A stretch of DNA of 64,000 nucleotides. It comes from Spartobacteria bacterium. GTDB lineage: Bacteria > Verrucomicrobiota > Verrucomicrobiia > Chthoniobacterales > UBA10450. The position numbers and the translations under genes are program-made. Below are positions 1-7,453 of the stretch, one piece after another. Every line of letters starts with the position of its first letter. The stretch's first letter is position 1. A model generated the notes under the pieces. It was not told the DNA's origin and ran no database searches. It saw nothing but the letters and a program-made list of their open reading frames with translations. Location: assembly GCA_003169975.1 (NCBI GenBank), contig PNAA01000035.1:36805-100804 (forward strand). The letters run 5' to 3'.

Positions 1-8
1 CAGCCCGG

Positions 9-341
9 CTAGAGCCCCATGTTTGCCAGGACGACCGACGCCTGGTTAACCGTCGCAAAGAGACGCGGGTGCGAGCTTTCGAAATTTTCAACCGACGCGG
101 TTAGTCCATTCCGGGCGGCCTCGAGCAGCTTGGGCTGCTTTTCCGTCCGGCTGGCTTCATGGGTCGAGGCATCGAGAAAATGCGCAATGCTGCGCGCGTC
201 CTCCTCGTGGCTCCGGGCGAGGGCGTCGACCTCCTCGCGCAGGGTCGCGACCAGTTGCAAAAGCTTCTCCCGCTCGGGTTCGGGCAGACCGGGCGCCCGC
301 TGGATCCGCGCCTCAATCTTCCGCATGCGTTCTTCCATCAT
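9..341 (-). CDS. DUF4404 family small protein
   Basis: The 110-residue product is charged and mostly helical. Its N-terminal half is coiled-coil-like (heptad-rich, about residues 3-60). The C-terminal block FESSHPRLFATVNQASVVLANMGL-like, ending in LANMGL, is the hallmark I recognise from DUF4404. No enzymatic residues, signal peptide or membrane segment are visible, and the family has no established function. The second Met (residue 2) is an equally good start. The gene lies alone at the window edge, so its operon context cannot be judged. Confidence 0.75.
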   Translation of the reverse strand: MMEERMRKIEARIQRAPGLPEPEREKLLQLVATLREEVDALARSHEEDARSIAHFLDASTHEASRTEKQPKLLEAARNGLTASVENFESSHPRLFATVNQASVVLANMGL

Positions 342-650
342 CCTGTTACTTCCGGCGGCGGTCGGGAGGCGTCAACGAAGGAATGATCCCGACGCTCTTC
401 TGCTCGCTGGCGAGATGCCAAGACGCAGTAAATGAATCAAGCGCTACCCCGCTTTCCTCAAACGCGCCTTCTGCGTCTTCCTGCTGATCATGGCAAGGCC
501 GCAGGTGGATGATGATCATTCCGAGCGCTACTTCATGAAGCCCCGTACAAGCTGCGCCGCTGGCTCACTCCAGCCGCCGCTGCCAACGGACGAATTCGCC
601 GTAGCAGGTCATTTGTTAGTTTCTTTGAAATCGCGAGATTCTAGCTCGCC
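342..650. other. Intergenic, no gene seen
   Basis: This 309-base gap separates the DUF4404 gene (reading left) from the DUF1697 gene (reading right), so promoters for both should lie here. I see no convincing -35/-10 pair, hairpin terminator or repeat. Short ORFs crossing it have no recognisable protein character. Confidence 0.4.
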
Positions 651-1175
651 ATGCCTTCGGTCGTATTTCTCCGTGCCGCGAACGTAGGCAAACACAATCG
701 ATTTCAACCGGCGATTCTCGCCCGGAAGTTAGCCCGGTTCGGGGTTGTTAGCATTGGCGCGGTCGGGACGTTCGTCGTCCGCGAGGATATAAGCGAGACC
801 GCTTTGCGGGCCGCGCTCGTTCGCGAGCTGCCGTTTAAATGCGAGATCATGATCTGTCCCCCGCGCGACATCAGCAAGCTTGCCTCAAAGGATCCATTCT
901 CACGACAACCCTCGGGCCCGGACATCGTCCGGTTCGTGAGCGTGTTAGCAAAACGACTTCGCGCGTTGCCCCCTCTTCCTCTCAGTCTGCCCTCGGACGA
1001 CGACTGGCTGGTGAAGATCATCGCGATCCAAGGCCGATTCGTCCTGGGTCTGTATCGTCGGCAGATGAAGGCGATCAGCTACCTTAGCAAGATCGAGAAG
1101 CTCCTCGGTGTCCCGGTTACCAATCGCAGCTGGAACACCATGGAAAAAATCGCGAAAATTCTTCACCACGGGTAG
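651..1175 (+). CDS. DUF1697 family protein
   Basis: The 174-residue protein starts with VVFLRAANVGKHN, a variant of the DUF1697 N-terminal block (FLRGINVGG). It then has the usual L..LGF-type helix, a PF block (KDPFSRQ) and the C-terminal TNRSWNTMEKIAKIL, matching the family's TRNWNT motif. Length agrees with the family (about 170-180). The biochemical role of DUF1697 is not established. The product looks cytoplasmic, with no signal or membrane segment. It is followed 99 bases later by the tag gene on the same strand. Confidence 0.8.
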   Translation: MPSVVFLRAANVGKHNRFQPAILARKLARFGVVSIGAVGTFVVREDISETALRAALVRELPFKCEIMICPPRDISKLASKDPFSRQPSGPDIVRFVSVLAKRLRALPPLPLSLPSDDDWLVKIIAIQGRFVLGLYRRQMKAISYLSKIEKLLGVPVTNRSWNTMEKIAKILHHG

Positions 1176-1274
1176 CGAACCGGTCTTCTTTGTTCTTTGC
1201 CTTTCGTCCTCTGATTTGATGATGATTCACCTTCTTGCTTGTTCAGTGCGGTGATCACGGGGCATGCTCGGCGA

Positions 1275-1850
1275 ATGCCGCGTTGTCCTTGGGCTACGAG
1301 CGAGCCAAACATCACTTATCACGATGACGAATGGGGCGTGCCGGTGCATGATGATCGGAAGCTGTTTGAATTTTTGATTCTTGAAGGCGCGCAGGCGGGG
1401 TTGAGCTGGAGCACGATCCTTAAGAAACGCGAGAATTATCGAAAGGCATTCGACCGATTTCGCCCGGAAAAGATTGCCTGCTACGGCGCACGCGATGTGA
1501 AACGGCTGCTCAACGATCCCGGCATTGTGCGTAACCGGTTGAAAATCGCCGCGACAATGCAGAACGCGAAAATCTTTGGTCTCGTACGCAAAGAATTCGG
1601 CAGCTTCGACACCTATCTCTGGAGTTTCGTTGGCGGCAAGCCAATCCAGAATCGCTGGCGCAGAATGGCCGACGTGCCCGCGCGCACGCCCGAATCCGAT
1701 GCCATGAGTCGTGACCTGCTGAAGCGTGGATGCAAGTTCGTCGGCTCAACCATTTGCTACGCGCTGATGCAAGCGACCGGCATGGTCAACGATCACCTGG
1801 TCACCTGTCCGCGCCACGCCCAACTCGGCGGCCTGCCGCGGGGCAAGTAA
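1275..1850 (+). CDS. tag: DNA-3-methyladenine glycosylase I
   Basis: This base-excision repair enzyme removes 3-methyladenine from alkylated DNA. The chosen start gives MPRCPWATSEPNITYHDDEWG, which aligns directly with the E. coli Tag N-terminus. An upstream TTG at 1239 would add 12 unrelated residues. The family's zinc site is visible as Cys4 and His16 near the N-terminus and His/Cys in VNDHLVTC near the C-terminus. LEGAQAGLSW and ILKKRENYR (HhH/active-site region) and KRGCKFVGSTICYALMQA are also conserved. The length of 191 residues is normal. No operon partner is evident. Confidence 0.95.
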   Translation: MPRCPWATSEPNITYHDDEWGVPVHDDRKLFEFLILEGAQAGLSWSTILKKRENYRKAFDRFRPEKIACYGARDVKRLLNDPGIVRNRLKIAATMQNAKIFGLVRKEFGSFDTYLWSFVGGKPIQNRWRRMADVPARTPESDAMSRDLLKRGCKFVGSTICYALMQATGMVNDHLVTCPRHAQLGGLPRGK

Positions 1851-1860
1851 TACGTCGCCG

Positions 1861-1880
1861 CGACGCCGAAGTCGGCGTCG
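1861..1880. terminator. 20-bp palindrome after tag
   Basis: The sequence CGACGCCGAAGTCGGCGTCG can fold into a near-perfect hairpin with 9-base arms, starting 10 bases after the tag stop codon. No T-run follows, so it is not a classical intrinsic terminator. It may stall or protect the transcript end, or be a remnant of a repeat. Confidence 0.4.
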
Positions 1881-1965
1881 GTTGGCTGATATGGCTGGAT
1901 TTTGGCATGGGCATTCGATGTGACGATCTGGTTTACTGTTTGTTGCGGAGAAAAATGGCGTGCAT

Positions 1966-2133
1966 TGGGACGATTTACCGGTGCGTCGGGTAGATTTATC
2001 GGTGCGCTGGAATGGTTTATCGGCGCGTTGGGACGATTTATCGGTACGCCGGAATGATTTGGCCGCACGTCGGAATGATCCCGCGGTGGGCTGGAATGGG
2101 CGCCGCGCACATCGGAACGGTTGCGACGCGCGG
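1966..2133. repeat. Degenerate 21-bp tandem repeat, about 8 units
   Basis: Units start at 1966, 1987, 2008, 2029, 2050, 2071, 2092 and 2113. The best unit is TGGGACGATTTATCGGTGCG plus one joining base. Period 21 keeps every reading frame open in heptapeptide steps: RVDLSVR/WNGLSAR on the plus strand, FRRTDKS/SQRADKP and SGVPINR/PNAPINH on the minus strand. Units become more GC-rich and diverged toward the right end. No start signal or recognisable protein was found, so I annotate it as a DNA repeat, not a gene. Confidence 0.8.
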
Positions 2134-2421
2134 AAGAATCGTCCCGGCGCACGCGGGAAGAGGCGCCGCGCGACAAAAAGTCCGCGAAGTGAGCCGTGAG
2201 AGCCTGCGGGGCGTGACGTTTGCAAAGGTCGTGCCCACAATCAACGCCCGGCGCTCAGTGCGAATCCATGGAAGCGCTGACCAAGGGGGTCGCCCGCGGA
2301 ACCGGGACCAAGGGCGACGTCCCCAACGGCCCCGGCGGTCCGCCTGATTGATGCGCGGTTGCGTTTTAGGTGTTCAGGGCGATTTAGTGCCGGTAAATTG
2401 ACCGGCCGTGGCAAATCTCGC
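2134..2421. other. Intergenic region before the cyclase array
   Basis: This non-coding stretch lies between the 21-bp repeat and the first short leader ORF of the cyclase/TPR array. The promoter for the array is expected in or near it, but no clear -35/-10 pair was found. The GC-rich piece around 2280-2340 has no recognisable gene. Confidence 0.35.
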
Positions 2422-2520
2422 ATGAATGCGCGTCGTATTTTCGCCAAGCTGAAGCGACGTCATGTCTGCGAAGTCGTGGTTGCTGATGCGGTGGCCGGCA
2501 GGAGCATGAATGGCGGCTGA
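2422..2520 (+). pseudogene. Leader ORF / relic FAELKRR N-terminus
   Basis: A 32-codon ORF runs from ATG 2422 to a TGA inside the first codons of the next gene (ATGGCGGCTGA, 11-base overlap). It contains FAKLKRRHVCEVVVADAVAG, which resembles the start FFAELKRRNVYKVAVAYAV of a different TolB/TPR protein family. It is therefore either the decayed 5' end of a lost paralogue or a retained leader peptide translationally coupled to the cyclase gene. Similar pieces occur before 5036 and 14740 and after 24329. Confidence 0.55.
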
Positions 2521-4975
2521 ATCGGAGGACAATCTTCGGTTCGAGATCGGGCACGTTTTGTTCATCGATCTGGTGGGCTACTCCAAGCTCTTGATCGAAG
2601 AACAGAAAGAGCGGCTGCGCCAGCTCACCGAAATCGTGGTGGCGACCTCGCAAGTGGCGAAGTCGACCAATGAGCAACTTGTGCGGCTGCCGACGGGCGA
2701 TGGGATGGCGCTGGTCTTTCGCAACAGCTCGGAGGAACCGGCGCGCTGTGCGCTCGAGATTGCGCAAGCGCTTAAGAAACATCCGGAGATTCCGGTACGA
2801 ATGGGGATACACAGTGGACCAGTTAGTGATGTGATCGATGTAAGCGGCCGCACCAACATCGCCGGAGCTGGGATCAATCTGGCGCAACGGGTGATGGATT
2901 GCGGCGATGCCGGCCACATCCTTCTTTCCCAACACGTGGCGGATGATCTCGCGCAATATCGGCAATGGGCGCCGCGCCTGCATGACCTAGGCGAGTGCGA
3001 GGTAAAGCACGGTCTTCGGCTGCATCTGGTTAATCTCTACGCCGAGGAGCTCGGCAATTCCGCGCTCCCGGAAAAATTCCGGCAGAGTGAAAGGAAACCG
3101 GTGGCCCCAGCCGCGCCATCGCCGCCCCGGAGCAAGTGGCTGCTATTTGCTCTCGCCGTTCTTATCTTCCTGCTGCTCGGGCTCGCAATTGTCGCCATTA
3201 TTTTCACGCCCGCGGCTATCAAGGTCTTGTCTCATCAGCGCGCTCCGGCACCGCCGCCGGCTCCCGTCTTCTCCGTGTCGCCCCCAGTAATCGCTCCGGT
3301 CGTTCCTGAGAAATCGATCGCCGTATTGCCATTCGAGAACCTCAGCTCCGACAAGGAGAACGCCTATTTTGCGGAAGGCATCCAGGATGAGATTCTGACC
3401 AAGCTCGCCAGCATCGCCGACCTTAAAGTTATCTCTCGCACTTCCACCGAAAAGTATAAGAGCAAGCCGGAAGACTTGAAGACGGTCTCGCAACAACTTG
3501 GAGTCGCGAACGTTCTGGAGGGCACTGTGCAAAGAGCCGGCGACAAAGTACGCATCAACGTGCAGCTCATCGATGCGCGTGCGGATGCGCACCTCTGGGC
3601 CAAGTCTTACGACCGCGATATCAAGGATGTTTTTGCCGTCGAGAGCGAAGTCTCGCAGGAGATCGCCGATGCGCTGCAAGCCAAGCTTTCGCCTAACGAA
3701 GCCAATACTCTTGCTACCGCGCCGACCAAGGATCCGGAAGCGTACGACTCATACTTGAAAGGCGAATACGAGGAGCGCGAGGCAGAGGGCTCGCTCAAAG
3801 CTGAGCGATTCGATCGCGCGGCCGCCTTCTACCAGGAGGCCTTGAATCGTGACCCGAATTTTGCCTTGGCCGCCGCGCGTCTCGCCGATAGCCGGATGCT
3901 TCGACACTGGTTCGTGACGAGACTGAGCGAAGCTGAACTAGCCGAAGTAAAGAGGGTTGCGGACCGCGCTCTGGCTCTCGCGCCGAATCTTGCCGAAGCG
4001 CATCTCGCCATGGGCCGCTTCTACTATTATAACAAACGGCAGTATGACGATGCTTTGAAGGAATTTCGGAAGGCCCTAGAACTGCAACCAAACAACGCGA
4101 ACGCGCTGCAAGCCTCCGCCTACATTTATCGTCGTCAGGGGCAATGGGCGCGTTCCCTTTCTGAATTAACCAAGTGCGAAGAAGGAAACCCGCGTGACGC
4201 ATCGTTGGCAGCCAACATTGGAGCTTCGTATTGGAATCTGCGCATGTGGGACGACGCGCCACGCGCCGGGGCGCGGGCCTTGACCCTCGACCCGCACAAT
4301 TTGCTCGGTATGCGCGACGTATTTTTCAGTTACCTTTTTGGGAAAGGCGATATCGACGCGGCCAAGCGGGCGTTGGCAACGTTTCCACCCGACACACGGT
4401 TCGTTTACTTCGCGGCAATCGGCAACAGCGGCATGGAATTCTATCTTCACGTCGTCGAGCGTGACTTCACTGCCGCTTTGAAGACCTGCGAAACGGAAAC
4501 AGGCTACGCCGATGAAGACCGAGCGCGGCTTGCGGCACAGGCCGCGGTTCGCGTTCTCGATGGCAACATGGAGGGTGCGCAAGATGAACTCGAGAAAGCG
4601 CGTGGATTACTTGAGGCACGGGTGCGCGAACGGCCGGAAGATGAGTTCGCCCCAATCCAGCTGAGTTGGGTCTACCTTGCTCTCAAGCGCAATGCCGACG
4701 CGCTTCGTCTCGCGCACCAGGCGGTGGACTTAACTCCGATAGAGAAAGACGCTCTCACTGGTTCCGCTTTGCTGGCCGCGCTCGCGGAAATTCAGGCGCG
4801 CGCAGGCGAAACCGGCGAGGCCGTCAAGACGCTCCGGCGATTGCTCTCGATCCCGGCCGGCAATTGGATTTCTCTTCAGCAGCTTAAGATCGATCCGGTT
4901 TGGGATCCGATCCGCAAAGATCCGCGTTTCCAAAAACTCCTCGCCGACCCGGAGCTGATCGGGCCTCCGAAGTAA
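2510..4975 (+). CDS. Cyclase-like/TolB-like/TPR protein, array copy 1
   Basis: This 821-residue one-membrane-span sensor-like protein begins with a class III nucleotide cyclase fold, about residues 11-175. Metal aspartates are Asp20 (FIDLVGYS) and Asp64 (TGDG); transition-state Asn123 and Arg127 lie in GINLAQR. The usual adenine-selecting Lys and Asp positions read Leu60 and Asn116, so substrate and activity are uncertain. A hydrophobic span at 209-233 follows, then a TolB/FlgO-like domain (EKSIAVLPFENLSSDKENAYF, about 267-395), then TPR repeats to the end. By topology the cyclase-like part should be cytoplasmic and the TPRs periplasmic. The C-terminal half is most like copy 9. Confidence 0.85.
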   Translation: MAAESEDNLRFEIGHVLFIDLVGYSKLLIEEQKERLRQLTEIVVATSQVAKSTNEQLVRLPTGDGMALVFRNSSEEPARCALEIAQALKKHPEIPVRMGIHSGPVSDVIDVSGRTNIAGAGINLAQRVMDCGDAGHILLSQHVADDLAQYRQWAPRLHDLGECEVKHGLRLHLVNLYAEELGNSALPEKFRQSERKPVAPAAPSPPRSKWLLFALAVLIFLLLGLAIVAIIFTPAAIKVLSHQRAPAPPPAPVFSVSPPVIAPVVPEKSIAVLPFENLSSDKENAYFAEGIQDEILTKLASIADLKVISRTSTEKYKSKPEDLKTVSQQLGVANVLEGTVQRAGDKVRINVQLIDARADAHLWAKSYDRDIKDVFAVESEVSQEIADALQAKLSPNEANTLATAPTKDPEAYDSYLKGEYEEREAEGSLKAERFDRAAAFYQEALNRDPNFALAAARLADSRMLRHWFVTRLSEAELAEVKRVADRALALAPNLAEAHLAMGRFYYYNKRQYDDALKEFRKALELQPNNANALQASAYIYRRQGQWARSLSELTKCEEGNPRDASLAANIGASYWNLRMWDDAPRAGARALTLDPHNLLGMRDVFFSYLFGKGDIDAAKRALATFPPDTRFVYFAAIGNSGMEFYLHVVERDFTAALKTCETETGYADEDRARLAAQAAVRVLDGNMEGAQDELEKARGLLEARVRERPEDEFAPIQLSWVYLALKRNADALRLAHQAVDLTPIEKDALTGSALLAALAEIQARAGETGEAVKTLRRLLSIPAGNWISLQQLKIDPVWDPIRKDPRFQKLLADPELIGPPK

Positions 4976-4989
4976 GGAGCTTGCAAGTC

Positions 4990-5046
4990 GTGAGCCTGCA
5001 TCATTTTTTCGCTGAGCTGAAACGGGGCTCAATCTATGGCGGCTGA
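4990..5046 (+). pseudogene. Short leader ORF with FFAELKR motif
   Basis: An 18-codon ORF from GTG 4990 ends at the TGA overlapping the start of the following gene (ATGGCGGCTGA). It encodes HHFFAELKRGSIYGG, again the FFAELKRRNVY-like N-terminus seen at 2422 and 14649. The same 11-base overlap with the cyclase start suggests either descent from one ancestral junction or conserved translational coupling. Confidence 0.5.
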
Positions 5047-7453
5047 ATCCGAGAGCGATCTGCGGTTCGAGATCGGGCACGTTTTGTTCATTGATCTGGT
5101 GGGCTATTCGAAGCTGTTGATCGAAGAGCAGAAGGAGCGACTACGCCAGCTGACCGGCGTCGTGCTCGCAACTTCGCAGGTCGCGAAGTCAACCAATGAG
5201 CAACTCGTTAGGCTACCCACCGGCGATGGGATGGCGCTGGTCTTTCGCAACAGCTCGGAGGAACCGGCGCGCTGTGCGCTCGAGATCGCGCAGGCGCTCA
5301 AGGCGCACCCGGAGATCGCAGTGCGGATGGGAGTCCATAGCGGCCCGGTCAGCGAAGTGAGCGATGTGAGCGGGCGGACCAACATTGCCGGTGCCGGCAT
5401 TAACATGGCGCAACGCGTGATGGACTGTGGCGATGCCGGTCACATCCTTCTTTCGCAACGGGTGGCGGACGATCTCGCGCAATATCGGCAATGGGCGCCA
5501 CAGCTGCATGACCTGGGGGCGTGCGAAGTGAAACATGGTGTCCATCTCCATCTGGTTAATCTCTACACCGAGGACTTGGGTAATCCGGCGGTTCCGGGAA
5601 AGCTGCAAAGCCTGACGGCCGCAGAGAAAGTGGGACGAACTACCGGTAAACCGAGTGGTCAAGAGGTGGCGCTGCGCTGGGTCGGGCTCGCTACGGTCAT
5701 CCTTCTTGTAGCCGGGATTGCTTTTTGGCTCCTTCGCTCCAGATCATCGCCCGATCAGTCTCAGAAAAAGGCCGCTGCCTCTCCGTCCAGCACGGCGCCG
5801 ACAATGATCGTTTCGGGAAAATCGATCGCGGTCCTGCCTTTCGAAAACTTGAGCAGTGACAAAGAAAACGCTTACTTCGCCGAAGGCATCCAGGACGAAA
5901 TTCTCACCCGCCTGGCAAAAATCGGTGCGCTCAAGGTCATCTCACGCACCTCGACGGCACATTACACGAGTAGTCCGGAGAACCTTCCCGAGATTGCGCG
6001 AGAATTGGGGGTGGCAAACATCCTCGAAGGCAGTGTGCAGAAAGCCGGCCAGCAGGTGCATATTAACGTCCAGTTGATCAAAGCTGCCACCGACGATCAT
6101 CTCTGGGCGGAGAGTTACAATCGCAAACTGGATGACATCTTCGGAGTCGAAGCGGAAGTAGCACAAAGCATCGCGTCGGCTCTCAACGCCAAGCTCACCG
6201 GTTCCGAAGAACAGGCTCTGGCGCAGAAGCCTACGAACAATCCCGCCGCCTACGAAGCTTATCTGCGAGGTAAGGCGCTTATGTGGGAGGGAAACGAAGA
6301 CGCCTTACGCGCGGCGGTCCCTTCTTTCGAAGAAGCAGTCCGTCTCGATCCACAGTTCGCTCTCGCCTGGGCCGGTCTTTCCAATGCCCACTCCGTCAGT
6401 TTCTATTACGCCGATGTCACGCCAGCTGGACGTGTGGCGGCCGAACAAGCCCTGGCCAAAGCGGAAGAACTGCAACCGCAACTTCCCGAAACGCAATTGG
6501 CTCGCGCCGACTTTGGCTATTTTGTCCTGGGCGACAACAAAGGCGTGCGCGACGTGCTGCAACAACTGCATCTGATTTGGCCGAGCAACGCGGACGTTAT
6601 CCAACTACTCGCGTTCACTTACGAACGAATGGGAGAATGGCAAAAAGCGATCGATTGCCTGGACCAGGTCGTCGTCTTAAATCCGCGTTATCTTTTCGTG
6701 CGAAAGGTCGCCGCTTACATGCGTTGCGATGTGCGCGACTTCGATGCTGCCCTCCGGGTGGTCAATGAAGCCCTGAAGATCTGGCCAGATGATATTAACT
6801 TGTTAGGAATTAAAGCCCAGATCTTCCACGCTCGCGGTCAGCTCGATCAAGCTCAGCTCATCGTAGACAGAATAACGCCGGGTCGAGTGGATTACGATGC
6901 GGTCGGTGCGGTCTGGTATCAGGCCAAGCTGCGGCGCAATCCGAAGAGCGCGCTCAAGTTATTCGAAGCTTTTGCGCAGCGGACGACTTCAGGTTTTGAG
7001 TGGCTGCGAGACGCACAAATCCTGGGCGAGCTGCAGGAGCTAGCCGGGGATAAGCGATCGGCGCGCGCGACATTTACCACCGTTCGCGAAAACACAGAGG
7101 CAGGCTTACGGGAGCAGCCCGATAATATCCACTTCATCTATCTGCGCGCCTCGGCTCTGGCCGGACTGGGAGAACGCGATCCAGCTTTGCAAGCGATTGA
7201 TAAAGCCATCGCGCTGCGCGCAGGTGACGCGCGCGCCGGGCTGTCCTACGAGGAAAATCGTGCACGAATCTTAGCGCGCTTCGGTGACAAGGATGCGGCT
7301 CTGACCATCGTCCAGCATTTGCTGCAAGTCCCCTATGAAGGCGGCCTGTTCGGTCCGCCTCTCACGCCCGCGCTGCTCCGCCTCGATCCCGACTGGGACA
7401 ACCTTCGCGGCGATCCGCGCTTCGAGAAGCTTTGTCAGGACAACGCCAAATGA
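5036..7453 (+). CDS. Cyclase-like/TolB-like/TPR protein, array copy 2
   Basis: The 805-residue paralogue shares the cyclase-like domain (residues 11-175, FIDLVGYS, PTGDGMALVF, GINMAQRVMD). A membrane span lies at about 224-243 (WVGLATVILLVAGIAFWLL). The TolB-like domain (GKSIAVLPFENLSSDKENAYF, about 261-390) is followed by TPRs of a class unlike copies 1 and 9. Both metal Asp and the Asn/Arg pair are kept. Its stop codon overlaps the ATG of copy 3 as ATGA, so the two are probably translationally coupled. A role in signalling is inferred from architecture only. Confidence 0.85.
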   Translation: MAAESESDLRFEIGHVLFIDLVGYSKLLIEEQKERLRQLTGVVLATSQVAKSTNEQLVRLPTGDGMALVFRNSSEEPARCALEIAQALKAHPEIAVRMGVHSGPVSEVSDVSGRTNIAGAGINMAQRVMDCGDAGHILLSQRVADDLAQYRQWAPQLHDLGACEVKHGVHLHLVNLYTEDLGNPAVPGKLQSLTAAEKVGRTTGKPSGQEVALRWVGLATVILLVAGIAFWLLRSRSSPDQSQKKAAASPSSTAPTMIVSGKSIAVLPFENLSSDKENAYFAEGIQDEILTRLAKIGALKVISRTSTAHYTSSPENLPEIARELGVANILEGSVQKAGQQVHINVQLIKAATDDHLWAESYNRKLDDIFGVEAEVAQSIASALNAKLTGSEEQALAQKPTNNPAAYEAYLRGKALMWEGNEDALRAAVPSFEEAVRLDPQFALAWAGLSNAHSVSFYYADVTPAGRVAAEQALAKAEELQPQLPETQLARADFGYFVLGDNKGVRDVLQQLHLIWPSNADVIQLLAFTYERMGEWQKAIDCLDQVVVLNPRYLFVRKVAAYMRCDVRDFDAALRVVNEALKIWPDDINLLGIKAQIFHARGQLDQAQLIVDRITPGRVDYDAVGAVWYQAKLRRNPKSALKLFEAFAQRTTSGFEWLRDAQILGELQELAGDKRSARATFTTVRENTEAGLREQPDNIHFIYLRASALAGLGERDPALQAIDKAIALRAGDARAGLSYEENRARILARFGDKDAALTIVQHLLQVPYEGGLFGPPLTPALLRLDPDWDNLRGDPRFEKLCQDNAK

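Noticed and set aside
1960..2199. Heptapeptide-repeat proteins in several frames of the 21-bp repeat
   Set aside because: All frames stay open only because the period is a multiple of three; no ribosome binding site and no repeat protein family recognised.
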